Positions 17,161-24,744 are shown, numbered from the stretch's first letter. The stretch: DNA of 30,248 nucleotides from CAYJEQ01 sp964371155 (GCA_964371155.1 CAYJLI010000028.1:1-30248), one strand, 5' to 3'. The notes: generated from the sequence alone by a model not told the origin. Made by a program: numbers and translations.

Positions 17161-17200
17161 AAAAACACTCCATTTCACCGCTCAGCGTCGGCATAAAATA
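17161..17200 (-). repeat. Leader repeat, copy 1 (before queA)
   Basis: The 40 nt directly before the queA start. Compared with copy 2 (23080-23119), 33 of 40 positions agree, with identical blocks TATTTTATGCCGA, GCTGAGCGG and AATGGAG. In both copies an ATG lies exactly 34 nt before the start of the real gene. From that ATG a 15-codon frame (17194-17147) runs past the queA start; it has no ribosome site, so translation is doubtful. Confidence 0.8.
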
Positions 17201-17222
17201 AAAAAAGCTATTTATACATAAA

Positions 17223-17242
17223 GGTGCAGATTTCCCTACACC
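17223..17242 (-). promoter_or_regulatory. Hairpin in the queA leader
   Basis: Minus strand GGTGTAG and CTGCACC pair (one G-U) around a six-base loop; TGCAG/CTGCA offers a competing pairing. No known riboswitch recognised. Confidence 0.45.
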
Positions 17243-17260
17243 CTGCAATGCGAGATATCA

Positions 17261-17289
17261 ATTTTAATTTTTTAAACACATAGGCTCAA
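17261..17289 (-). promoter_or_regulatory. Possible promoter of queA-tgt
   Basis: Minus strand TTGAGC (17289-17284), 17-nt spacer, TAAAAT (17266-17261), about 100 nt before queA. Other AT-rich hexamers nearby could serve instead. Confidence 0.5.
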
Positions 17290-17397
17290 AAATTTTTCTC
17301 TCAAATACATTTAATACTATAACATACTATTTTCGAAAACAAAAGTGATTTTGCATAAAAAAGTTTATAAAAATATATAAAATATCCCAAAAAGCAT

Positions 17398-17427
17398 TTG
17401 ACAAAGTAGGGGTATTAATGCTATTAT
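17398..17427 (+). promoter_or_regulatory. Promoter of asd
   Basis: TTGACA (17398-17403), 18-nt spacer, TATTAT (17422-17427). Transcription would start near 17434, giving a leader of about 135 nt. Confidence 0.7.
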
Positions 17428-17433
17428 TATCTC

Positions 17434-17525
17434 GGGTGAAAAACAGTTGACTTTGCACGGAGAACAAAATGCTATTTATGGTTATCAATGTAACCATTAT
17501 ATTGCATTGTCAATCACTTTTCAAC
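17434..17525 (+). promoter_or_regulatory. Long structured leader of asd, class not recognised
   Basis: Complementary blocks nest in order: TGAAAA (17437-17442) with TTTTCA (17518-17523), TTGAC (17447-17451) with GTCAA (17509-17513), AATGC (17468-17472) with GCATT (17504-17508), and ATGGTTA (17478-17484) with TAACCAT (17491-17497). A 16-nt one-sided bulge (17452-17467) contains CACGGAG. I do not recognise the lysine riboswitch or another known class. A 31-codon frame with GGAG before its ATG (17469-17564) crosses the structure and overlaps the asd start region. Confidence 0.6.
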
Positions 17526-17569
17526 AAATATTTAATAAAATTCCAAATTAGGAAGGAATGGTAGTAGAG

Positions 17570-18649
17570 ATGAAAGAATTTAAAGTAGGTATCGTTGGCG
17601 CAACAGGAATGGTTGGACAGAGGTTTATCACGCTTTTAGATGGCCATCCTTGGTTTAAAATTGTGCTTTTAGCGGCTTCTCCTCGTTCAGCAGGCAAAAC
17701 ATATGCAGAGGCAGTGGGTGACCGTTGGTGTATGCAAACTGCTATGCCTAAAAATATTGCCGACATGATAGTATACAATGCAACTGATGACATAGAAAAA
17801 ATTGCTTCACAGGTTGATTTCGTTTTCTGCGCTGTGGACATGAAAAAAGATGAAATAAAAGCACTTGAAGAAGCTTATGCAAAGGCTGAGTGCCCTGTAA
17901 TTTCAAACAACTCCGCTCACAGAGGAACAGCGGATGTACCGATGATTGTTCCCGAGCTAAACGACAATCACAGCGAAGTAATCCCTGCACAGAGAGCACG
18001 CCTTGGCACAAAAAGAGGATTTATTGCAGTGAAGTCAAACTGCTCACTTCAGAGCTATGTGCCAGCACTTTACCCACTTGACGAATTTGGAATTAAAAGA
18101 GTGCTTGCTTGCACATATCAGGCAATTTCCGGTGCAGGAAAGACTTTTGAGACATGGCCTGAAATGAATGATAATGTAATACCTTATATCGGCGGCGAAG
18201 AAGATAAGAGCGAAAAAGAACCGTTAAAAATATGGGGTGAAGTAAAAGACGGCGTGATTGTATCCTCTGCTTCTCCTGAAATCACCACTCAGTGCATTCG
18301 TGTGCCTGTATCGGATGGTCATTTAGCGGCTGTGTTTGTAGAGTTTGATAAAAAACCTTCCAAAGAAGAAATACTCAAAGTTTGGAAAGAGTTTAGCGGA
18401 GTTCCTCAATCGGCTTCCCTCCCCTCTGCTCCAAAACAATTTTTACACTACTTCCAAGAGGAAGACATGCCACAAACCAAGCTTGCAAGAGATCTTGAAA
18501 AAGGCATGGCAATATCAGTGGGAAGACTTCGTGAAGACAGTCAGTATCACTATAAATTTGTTTGCTTATCGCATAATACAGTTAGAGGTGCTGCAGGTGG
18601 TGCTGTACTGATGGCAGAGCTTCTTGCTCATCAAGGATATATTGATTAA
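17570..18649 (+). CDS. asd: Aspartate-semialdehyde dehydrogenase, archaeal/fungal-type
   Basis: Reduces aspartyl phosphate to aspartate semialdehyde for lysine/diaminopimelate, threonine and methionine synthesis. The protein has 359 residues from MKEFKVGIVGATGMVGQRF, a Rossmann NADP-binding start. The catalytic Cys is in KSNCSLQ (about residue 158), with SNNSAHRG and PVSDGHLAAVFVEF further family marks. These and the length place it in the LASADH group first known from archaea and fungi rather than the E. coli type. The start is uncertain: the ATG at 17558 is one base from the AGGAAGG ribosome site, the ATG at 17570 about 13; I favour 17570 because it gives the canonical N-terminus. Monocistronic. 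Confidence 0.93.
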   Translation: MKEFKVGIVGATGMVGQRFITLLDGHPWFKIVLLAASPRSAGKTYAEAVGDRWCMQTAMPKNIADMIVYNATDDIEKIASQVDFVFCAVDMKKDEIKALEEAYAKAECPVISNNSAHRGTADVPMIVPELNDNHSEVIPAQRARLGTKRGFIAVKSNCSLQSYVPALYPLDEFGIKRVLACTYQAISGAGKTFETWPEMNDNVIPYIGGEEDKSEKEPLKIWGEVKDGVIVSSASPEITTQCIRVPVSDGHLAAVFVEFDKKPSKEEILKVWKEFSGVPQSASLPSAPKQFLHYFQEEDMPQTKLARDLEKGMAISVGRLREDSQYHYKFVCLSHNTVRGAAGGAVLMAELLAHQGYID

Positions 18650-18664
18650 TTAATATTATTATAT

Positions 18665-18706
18665 AAAACTATTCCCCCGCTATATAAGCGGGGGAATAGT
18701 TTTTTT
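18665..18706. terminator. Strong terminator after asd, probably bidirectional
   Basis: ACTATTCCCCCGC and GCGGGGGAATAGT form a perfect 13-bp stem around TATATAA, followed on the plus strand by a T7 run. On the minus strand TTTTA follows, so it may also end the GGDEF gene. Confidence 0.95.
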
Positions 18707-18710
18707 ATTA

Positions 18711-19937
18711 TTATTTCTTGCGATCTTTCTTTTTTTCTTTTTTAAGCTTGTACATTCTTTCGTCGGCTTCAGTTATTATCTCTTCGGCATCATATGTTGC
18801 TTCTTCGTAAACACTTACAACACCATAACTCATCGACATTGGATATTCTTTTGATTTAGACTGAAGTAGCTGATCCATTATCGACATCTTCTTAATTGCA
18901 ATATCATTTGGACATTTAGGGAATATAATAACAAACTCATCCCCTCCAATCCTACAAAGAATATCTGTGCTCCTTGTAGAACTTTTCATTTCCGATGAAA
19001 CAGCTGTTAGATATTCGTCACCTGCTAAGTGGCCAAAGGTATCGTTTGCAAATTTTAGACCATCAAGGTCAATAAGTGTAAATGCAAAAGGTATCTTGTT
19101 CTTCATCATCTCTTCCATTTTATTCAGGCAATATCTTCTGTTGAACAAACCGGTTAGAGGATCTGTAAATGCCATTTCTTCAATTCTTTCCCTGTATTCA
19201 ATTTGATCAGTGATATCCTCAATATAATGTGCATAGGCGGGCAAATCGTCCCACGAAATCAAATACGAGGTGACAACTAAATGCCTTATATTTCTTTTAC
19301 AGCTGTAATTATACATCACATATGCATCGGTTATGTCTCTACCATAAGTCTTGAGATAATCAATTAAATCACAGCCATCACCACAAACATGGGTATTGGT
19401 TTCCGGATTGTAGAAAAATCCTTTGGCGGATTCATTTGCATATACAGTATCGCCCGTGCTTGCATTTGTAACAATAATCCAATCCTTTACAGCACCTAAT
19501 AGAGATTTTAAGGATTCCGCCGAGCGCTCCATCATATTCGCTTGATCGATAATTATCTTTTCACGCTCTCTAATATTGGATTGAAGTAAAGTCATCAAAT
19601 TCCCAAGATTTCCAAGCGAATCAGTATCCACATAGTAATCACCATTTGAAATTCTTGCTACAATGCCATAGAGCTGCATTAATTTGTTTTCAATCTCACC
19701 AATTTTATTTAATAATAATCCATTATCCGATTCAAGATCATTAGTATATTCACCCGATAATATCACATCAATAACATCAATGGCTTTTTTACAATTACTA
19801 TCAAGCGCCTCAATTGCTATGCATATATCTTCAGGTGTATTAGATTCAATTTTGTGTTGGGGTGCGAAAGTATTTAGCATTATATTTAATTTGTTAGTAA
19901 TAGAGCTTAATTGGTTTAGAGTATTATTATCTTTCAC
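18711..19937 (-). CDS. PAS-GGDEF diguanylate cyclase
   Basis: Probable cytoplasmic enzyme that makes cyclic di-GMP, 408 residues without a membrane segment. An N-terminal mostly helical region (about 1-140) is followed by a PAS-like domain (about 145-250) holding Cys residues in HVCGDGCDLIDY and NYSCKRNIRH. The GGDEF domain (about 255-400) has LTGLFNRR, LIDLDGLKFANDTFGH and an intact GGDEF at 331-335. An inhibitory I-site RSTD (322-325) sits the standard five residues before it, so product inhibition is likely. The start is a GTG preceded by GAGGTGG. The basic lysine-rich tail is not otherwise informative. The signal it senses is unknown. Confidence 0.92.
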   Translation of the reverse strand: MKDNNTLNQLSSITNKLNIMLNTFAPQHKIESNTPEDICIAIEALDSNCKKAIDVIDVILSGEYTNDLESDNGLLLNKIGEIENKLMQLYGIVARISNGDYYVDTDSLGNLGNLMTLLQSNIREREKIIIDQANMMERSAESLKSLLGAVKDWIIVTNASTGDTVYANESAKGFFYNPETNTHVCGDGCDLIDYLKTYGRDITDAYVMYNYSCKRNIRHLVVTSYLISWDDLPAYAHYIEDITDQIEYRERIEEMAFTDPLTGLFNRRYCLNKMEEMMKNKIPFAFTLIDLDGLKFANDTFGHLAGDEYLTAVSSEMKSSTRSTDILCRIGGDEFVIIFPKCPNDIAIKKMSIMDQLLQSKSKEYPMSMSYGVVSVYEEATYDAEEIITEADERMYKLKKEKKKDRKK

Positions 19938-19994
19938 CGTACCACCTCACAGAGTAAAATTACATAAAACTATTTCGTTTGTTAGTTTAAATTA

Positions 19995-20023
19995 ATTATA
20001 CTTTATTATTTTTCTTTTGTAAA
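19995..20023 (-). promoter_or_regulatory. Promoter of the diguanylate cyclase gene
   Basis: Minus strand TTTACA (20023-20018), 17-nt spacer, TATAAT (20000-19995), about 58 nt before the GTG start. Confidence 0.7.
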
Positions 20024-20079
20024 GGAGAACATTATCTTATGTACATAATTTTACAAATAAACTTATGAATATAATATTT

Positions 20080-20115
20080 AAGCTCATCTGCTTGAGAATT
20101 TTAGCAGATGAGCTT
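20080..20115 (-). terminator. Probable terminator of the glutamate-fermentation operon
   Basis: AAGCTCATCTGC and GCAGATGAGCTT form a perfect 12-bp stem 20 nt after the last gene. The minus-strand tail AAATATTATATT is only moderately U-rich. Confidence 0.7.
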
Positions 20116-20134
20116 TTGAATTTAGTATAAAATA

Positions 20135-20677
20135 TTAGTCTTCAAGCGGTTTTGTGTTGTAAAGATTATTGCCTTTACAGTCTATAATGACGGTTGCGGG
20201 GAAATCTTTTACAACTAATTTGCGAATAGCTTCGGGACCTAAGTCTTCATATGCAACAATTTCAACGCTTTCAACTGATTTTGAAATAAGAGCTGCTGCT
20301 CCACCTACTGCTCCAAAGTAAACAGCACCGTTTTCTTTCATGGAGTCTATAACAGTGTCGTTCCTCTTCCCTTTGCCAATCATTCCACGCAGTCCTAAGT
20401 TTAAAAGCTGTGGTGTGTATGCATCCATTCTATAGCTTGTTGTAGGGCCGCATGAGCCTATTACATTACCAGGCTTTGTTGGCGTTGGGCCAACATAGTA
20501 TATTAGCTGATCTTTTAAATCAATTGGAAGTTCCTTGCCTTCATTTAGTAACTCTATAAGTCTTTTATGAGCCGCATCCCTTCCAGTATATATCACTCCG
20601 CTTATAAGCACATTGTCCCCTGCATTTAGTGAGCGTGCTTGTTCTTCGGTAATTGGTGTTGTAAGTTTAATTTCCAT
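20135..20677 (-). CDS. Class I hydratase beta subunit, probably mesaconase
   Basis: C-terminal (beta) subunit of a two-subunit [4Fe-4S] class I fumarase/tartrate dehydratase family enzyme, 180 residues. Family marks are LNAGDNVLISGVIYTGRDAAHKR, the segment KPGNVIGSCGPTTSYRMD and KGKRNDTVIDSMKENGAVYF. It lies 12 nt downstream of the alpha subunit with AAGGAGG before its ATG. Sequence family alone would say fumarase or L-tartrate dehydratase. Its place at the end of the methylaspartate operon argues for hydration of mesaconate to (S)-citramalate, the next pathway step; fumarase activity may coexist. Confidence 0.88.
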   Translation of the reverse strand: MEIKLTTPITEEQARSLNAGDNVLISGVIYTGRDAAHKRLIELLNEGKELPIDLKDQLIYYVGPTPTKPGNVIGSCGPTTSYRMDAYTPQLLNLGLRGMIGKGKRNDTVIDSMKENGAVYFGAVGGAAALISKSVESVEIVAYEDLGPEAIRKLVVKDFPATVIIDCKGNNLYNTKPLED

Positions 20678-20689
20678 TTTATCGCCTCC

Positions 20690-21535
20690 TTATATTGTAG
20701 CATGTGCATGGCGAGCGGCATGGCAACATAGATTTACAGCCACTGGCAATGAAGCTATATGTGTGGGATAATAATCTATATTCACCGAAAGCGCAGTGGT
20801 TCTACCACCGGTACCTGCAGGGCCTATTCCGAGCTTGTTAACTTCCTTTAAAAGCTCTTTTTCAAGGTTTGCATATTCGGGATTTTCATTGTGTTCCCCA
20901 ACTTTACGCAGCAGTACTTTTTTAGACATCAATGTAGCTTTTTCAATTGTACCACCTACACCAACACCCACAATTATTGGTGGGCATGGATTTGGACCTG
21001 CATTTTTAACTGTTTGAAGTACAAATTGCTTAACTCCCTCAATTCCATCGGCAGGAACAAGCATTTTTGTTGCGCTCATATTTTCGCTTCCAAAGCCTTT
21101 AGGCATTACATTTATGTCTATTTTATCTCCGTCAACAATTGAATAGTGTATAATTGCTGGGGTGTTGTCCCCTGTGTTTTTTCTGTTGAAAATTGGCTCT
21201 GTTACAACAGATTTTCTAAGATATCCCTCATCGTACGCTTCTCGCACACCCAGATTTACCCACTCGGTGATATTTCCACCTGTGAGCATTACCTCCTGCC
21301 CAACTTCAATGAAAACAACTGCCATACCAGTATCTTGACATACTGCAATACGCTCTTCTTTAGCTATATCGTAATTGCGTATGAGCTGGTCAAGGACCGA
21401 CACTCCAACAGGTGATATTTCTTTCTTTTTATAATCACAAAGACTTTCATAAATATCTTCGCCAATTACATATGAAGCTTCTAAAATCAGCTCTTTTATC
21501 TTTTCTTTAACTGTATTTACAGATATTTCTCTCAT
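20690..21535 (-). CDS. Class I hydratase alpha subunit, probably mesaconase
   Basis: N-terminal (alpha) subunit, 281 residues. The three Cys contexts expected to hold the iron-sulfur cluster are present: AVCQDTGMAVVF, GPNPCPPIIVG and AVNLCCHAARHAH. GIGPAGTGGRTTALSVNID is another family mark. The ATG of MREISVN is chosen, 9 nt after GGAG; a GTG three codons earlier is too near the ribosome site. It follows mal after a 296-nt gap of hairpins but on the same strand and next in the pathway, so I infer mesaconase/citramalate hydratase rather than a TCA-cycle fumarase. Confidence 0.88.
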   Translation of the reverse strand: MREISVNTVKEKIKELILEASYVIGEDIYESLCDYKKKEISPVGVSVLDQLIRNYDIAKEERIAVCQDTGMAVVFIEVGQEVMLTGGNITEWVNLGVREAYDEGYLRKSVVTEPIFNRKNTGDNTPAIIHYSIVDGDKIDINVMPKGFGSENMSATKMLVPADGIEGVKQFVLQTVKNAGPNPCPPIIVGVGVGGTIEKATLMSKKVLLRKVGEHNENPEYANLEKELLKEVNKLGIGPAGTGGRTTALSVNIDYYPTHIASLPVAVNLCCHAARHAHATI

Positions 21536-21553
21536 TTTACCCACTCCTTTTAT

Positions 21554-21719
21554 ACCTTATCCTTTAGAGATAATCAAAACTAAAGCTTTTATATTTTATT
21601 TGCTTTAATAATTGCGAATAGCATGTATTTTTCTATCTTTTCTACTCCGTACGAGGGTGGAAAAGATAGAAAAGAAGAGTTTTGCTGATGGCTAACCTTA
21701 TCTTTGGATAATCAAAACT
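21554..21719. repeat. Direct-repeat pair flanking a 14-bp hairpin
   Basis: Two related segments (21554-21581 and 21695-21719) share ACCTTATC and GATAATCAAAACT; each holds a small TTATC/GATAA inverted repeat. Between them TTTTCTATCTTTTC (21629-21642) and GAAAAGATAGAAAA (21660-21673) are perfect complements, with partial pairing inside. It lies within the operon between mal and the hydratase alpha gene; the rest of that gap is AT-rich with no gene. Confidence 0.7.
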
Positions 21720-21790
21720 CAATATTTTTACATTCCCGCCTTAATAAATAGGTGAAATATAAAAAACCGCTTTTCTCATACTTAATTTTA

Positions 21791-21822
21791 TCGGTATTCC
21801 CCTGAAAACAGGAGAATACCGA
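21791..21822 (-). terminator. Hairpin after mal, possible partial terminator
   Basis: TCGGTATTC(C)CCTG and CAGG(A)GAATACCGA pair with one mismatch around AAAA, 10 nt after the mal stop. The minus-strand tail TAAAATT is poor for intrinsic termination, so it may instead mark an RNA-processing or stability point. Confidence 0.55.
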
Positions 21823-21831
21823 CCTAATAAA

Positions 21832-23079
21832 TTATTTGCTTTGCATAAATGCAATTACTCTTTGCATTTCATTGTAAACTATCATCAGACCTTCATCAAC
21901 GCCCATACCTGGTTTAGCGAGGATTTGAAGAGGCTTTGTAGCCATAGCAAGGTTTACGCAAACTTCCGCTGAACGGTTTGTTTCATTGCAAGTACCGCCT
22001 TGATATGCGCCAACTCCTGCTTTATTGCAGTATATTACTGCTTCAACAGTGTTGTTGATACCGCCAAGGTCTGGGGTTTTAATCTGAAGCATGTGTCCTG
22101 CTTTGTTGTCGGCAAAATATACAACATCTTCATAAGTGTTGCACCATTCGTCAGCAACGATTTCAAGATTAATTCCTCTTTCGTCAACCATAGCTGTAAG
22201 CTTTTTGAGCGCTTCCATCTGTGCAGTTCTTTCACCCATATCAACTGGGCCTTCAATGCGGATTGTTAGGCCGTCAGCCGCATCTGCAAGTACTGCGAAA
22301 TAATCAGTGATTTTTTCCCAGTCATTGTTAAATGCTATGCCGATTGTGCCGTAAACATCTATGTGAATTATTGGTTGGTAACCCTCATAAGGAGCAAGCT
22401 CTCTCGATCTTTTTGCAAGCCACTTTACATATTCAACAAGTAGCTCACCATTTTTACCGAGCTTTGTTTCAACATGGTTAATAAGACCATGTGGAAGTAC
22501 ATTTGCACCTTTAAGTATCATTTTATCGGTGTTGTCATAGCGATTATCACCCGATTGTGTAAAAATTGGAATTGGTGTTGTAGTAACTCCACCTGTTTTG
22601 TATTCCTCAGCTATAACTTCCGCCATAATGCAGTGTTTGCTCTTTGCTACTGCATCGAGAATGGCCTGTGTAATGCCGTATCTTATAGCTGTGTGGATTT
22701 GTTTGCCTGTGTCTGGGTCAACCATGCTATCAATCTTTTCAGCCATTTCTTTAAAGGTTGTTATTTCAGCACCTTCTAAAATTGGAGCAATTTTTTCATA
22801 AATAAAAGGAATGAAATCGGTTGCTAAGAAAAGTGGGTCACGACCGCCTGCACCTGAGTACTGAACTGCCGCACAATCTCCGTATGCAATCTGTCCGTCT
22901 TCAAGTATGAGCTGAACTGAAATGGACTCACCGGACTGTCTTACTGCTGTAAAACCTGGAGTTGCAGGCTCGCCTATATACGCTGAACCGTCAGCTTTTG
23001 CGCCTTGCTTAATAGCTTTTTGGTCGTCAAAGAAAAAGCCTGTTCTACCGCCTGAACATATTACCTTTTTGATTTTCAT
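21832..23079 (-). CDS. mal: Methylaspartate ammonia-lyase
   Basis: Eliminates ammonia from (2S,3S)-3-methylaspartate to give mesaconate. It has 415 residues, close to the clostridial enzyme, and belongs to the enolase superfamily. Visible counterparts of the known active site are H197 (NVLPHGLINH), Mg ligands D241 (HIDVYG), E277 (RIEGPVD) and D311 (VADEW), and catalytic K335 (LQIKTPDLGG). The ATG of MKIKKVICSGGRTGFF has GGAG 9 nt upstream, and this ribosome site is part of the leader repeat shared with queA. It follows glmE after 210 nt containing palindromic repeats. Confidence 0.97.
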   Translation of the reverse strand: MKIKKVICSGGRTGFFFDDQKAIKQGAKADGSAYIGEPATPGFTAVRQSGESISVQLILEDGQIAYGDCAAVQYSGAGGRDPLFLATDFIPFIYEKIAPILEGAEITTFKEMAEKIDSMVDPDTGKQIHTAIRYGITQAILDAVAKSKHCIMAEVIAEEYKTGGVTTTPIPIFTQSGDNRYDNTDKMILKGANVLPHGLINHVETKLGKNGELLVEYVKWLAKRSRELAPYEGYQPIIHIDVYGTIGIAFNNDWEKITDYFAVLADAADGLTIRIEGPVDMGERTAQMEALKKLTAMVDERGINLEIVADEWCNTYEDVVYFADNKAGHMLQIKTPDLGGINNTVEAVIYCNKAGVGAYQGGTCNETNRSAEVCVNLAMATKPLQILAKPGMGVDEGLMIVYNEMQRVIAFMQSK

Positions 23080-23119
23080 AATAATGCTCCATTCTGCCGC
23101 TCAGCATCGGCATAAAATA
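23080..23119 (-). repeat. Leader repeat, copy 2 (before mal)
   Basis: Second copy of the 40-nt element found before queA. The embedded ATG is again exactly 34 nt before the true start. Its 22-codon frame (23113-23045) overlaps the beginning of mal; its first codons (M-P-M-L-S-G) resemble copy 1 (M-P-T-L-S-G). No ribosome site precedes it. Confidence 0.8.
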
Positions 23120-23129
23120 TTAATTTAAT

Positions 23130-23280
23130 TCACTCTTATCTGCTGAGCAAGGAATGATAAGAGCATTATTGTGCATAGGGACGGTAGTGAACAAAGCGAA
23201 CGAATCGTCCTGCACATCGCCCTGCGAGGATGTAGTTTGAAATTTATTTCAAACTATAAAACCTCTCAATTTAAACTACA
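23130..23280. repeat. Cluster of palindromic repeats between glmE and mal
   Basis: Three inverted repeats follow one another: CTCTTATC/GATAAGAG (about 23132-23163), an imperfect GTGCA(TAG)GGACG with CGTCCTGCAC (23171-23215), and a perfect TAGTTTGAAA/TTTCAAACTA (23232-23255). TGTAGTTT also pairs with AAACTACA at 23273-23280. The middle part is GC-richer than its surroundings. The cluster looks like a small non-coding intergenic repeat; no gene is seen. Confidence 0.6.
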
Positions 23281-23289
23281 TTTAGCTTA

Positions 23290-24744
23290 TTATACTTTTG
23301 GTCTACCGATTAGACGGCTTCTTGAGATTGCGTAAACATCGTCGATAACCATCTGGAAGCTTACATCTCTACCTTCGAATGCAGCTCTTTCTTTCATGCG
23401 GTCACTGTGGAATGCTTTGATGTCATCATTAAATGGAAGATTACCAAAGTCGAGGAATCTGATTGCGCCGTTGTTATCACGTGCAGGCAGAGCAAGACCT
23501 TTGTTGAATTTAGATGGTGCAAATGGTACATCAAGAATACCTGATTCAAATGCAGCAAGTGAAGCGTCAACAAAATCGTCTTTACCAAGCTCAAGTGCTT
23601 TATCAACGATAGCTCTTGTTTCTGCTGTGATCATATCTATTTCGGCTTTAACTTCAGCTACATTGCCGAAAATCTGGCAATCAAGCATGTTTGTAAGCTG
23701 TTTTGTTGTTCTAAGACCGGAAGCATTAGCTTCCATTGTAGGAATACCCATTGCTTCGTGAGGTGTTTTAACAATAACTTTTGTAGCGCCTGAAAGTACA
23801 GCAGTAGCAGCACCCCAAGAAATAACACCGTAAGCTCTTGCTTCATCCTGTGGGAATCCGCCCATCCACTGATGGAATACTGTGGTAACTACGCAGTCGT
23901 TAAATCCAAACTTAGCGAGATATTCTTCTGTGAGTTGCTCTAAAGCCTTGATAGCCGCAACGTCCTGATAGAGGTTACCGCACTGGCCATAACCAACTGT
24001 AATGCTCTTAACGCCCTGCTCAGCTGCAAGTAGTGCTTCGAGAACAGCAACGGAGTGAGAAATACAAGGTGGTACAAGTGTTCCTGTTAGAGGGCCAAAT
24101 GGCTCTCTGTTGATGGAAACGCCTGCTTCTTCGTAAAGACCAATTAGTCTATCTACATACTGCCAGTTTTTAATTGTATCTTCAAGTGTGTGGTTTTTAG
24201 CATAAGGAATGTTGTAGGAAATACCGCCGCCTTCGTAGGAAGTGTAACCACCGCAAAGTGTGATTTCAGCAAGTAGTCTTGCGTCAGGTGTACCATGTCT
24301 TACCTGTACTGGAAGGGATACAGAATCAACTACCTGACGGCAAGCATCAACACCCCAGTTAACTGCGGGGAAGCCGTTTAGTAGGGATTTCCCTGTTTTC
24401 TTGCTCTCTTCAATACCAACCTGTGCTTCTTCGTATCTATTATGTCTTGTGTAACTATCTATTGTGGAAGGCAAAAGGTCAGCATCACCATTTTTTTCAA
24501 GGTACTGAAGCAGTTCAATATGCTTATCAAGCATAGCAACGCCCGCTCTTGGCTGAATTAGTGTAACTTTATCTTTTTTAGCCTGCTCAAGTTTTGCACC
24601 GAAAACTCTGCTCTTGTCTAAAGATTTATGGTAGTCAACACCTTTTTGGAAATCTGCGTCTTTACCTGTTGGCCATGTGCCAATTATCTCTGCACGGGTT
24701 TTGTTATATTCATCCATGCTCATTTTCTTTGAAATATTACTCAT
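23290..24744 (-). CDS. glmE: Glutamate mutase catalytic subunit E (epsilon)
   Basis: Large subunit of adenosylcobalamin-dependent glutamate mutase, which rearranges L-glutamate to (2S,3S)-3-methylaspartate together with GlmS. It has 484 residues, the usual length, and is recognised along its whole sequence. Typical are LIQPRAGVAMLDKHIELLQYL, QVRHGTPDARLLAEI, YEGGGISYNIPYAK, SINREPFGPLTGTLVPP and VTTVFHQWMGGFP. Its ATG overlaps the glmL stop by one base (TAATG), so translation is coupled. It forms an operon with glmL, glmS and mal. Confidence 0.97.
   Translation of the reverse strand: MSNISKKMSMDEYNKTRAEIIGTWPTGKDADFQKGVDYHKSLDKSRVFGAKLEQAKKDKVTLIQPRAGVAMLDKHIELLQYLEKNGDADLLPSTIDSYTRHNRYEEAQVGIEESKKTGKSLLNGFPAVNWGVDACRQVVDSVSLPVQVRHGTPDARLLAEITLCGGYTSYEGGGISYNIPYAKNHTLEDTIKNWQYVDRLIGLYEEAGVSINREPFGPLTGTLVPPCISHSVAVLEALLAAEQGVKSITVGYGQCGNLYQDVAAIKALEQLTEEYLAKFGFNDCVVTTVFHQWMGGFPQDEARAYGVISWGAATAVLSGATKVIVKTPHEAMGIPTMEANASGLRTTKQLTNMLDCQIFGNVAEVKAEIDMITAETRAIVDKALELGKDDFVDASLAAFESGILDVPFAPSKFNKGLALPARDNNGAIRFLDFGNLPFNDDIKAFHSDRMKERAAFEGRDVSFQMVIDDVYAISRSRLIGRPKV

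Noticed and set aside
17147..17194. Fifteen-codon frame overlapping the queA start as a real peptide gene
   Set aside because: No ribosome binding site precedes it; reported as part of the repeat, not as a CDS. The same holds for the 22-codon frame at 23045-23113.
17224..17260. A preQ1-I-like stretch (CTACACCCTGC with GCAG upstream) on the plus strand beside queA
   Set aside because: It points away from queA/tgt, lacks the A-rich pseudoknot tail, and stands before asd rather than a queuosine gene.
17434..17557. Lysine riboswitch before asd
   Set aside because: The leader is too short and shows none of the conserved core sequences I know for that class; kept only as an unrecognised structure.
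18711..19937. Metal-binding or redox-sensing role for the PAS cysteines (HVCGDGC...SC)
   Set aside because: Three cysteines in a PAS domain are suggestive only; no recognised heme or iron-sulfur motif is seen.
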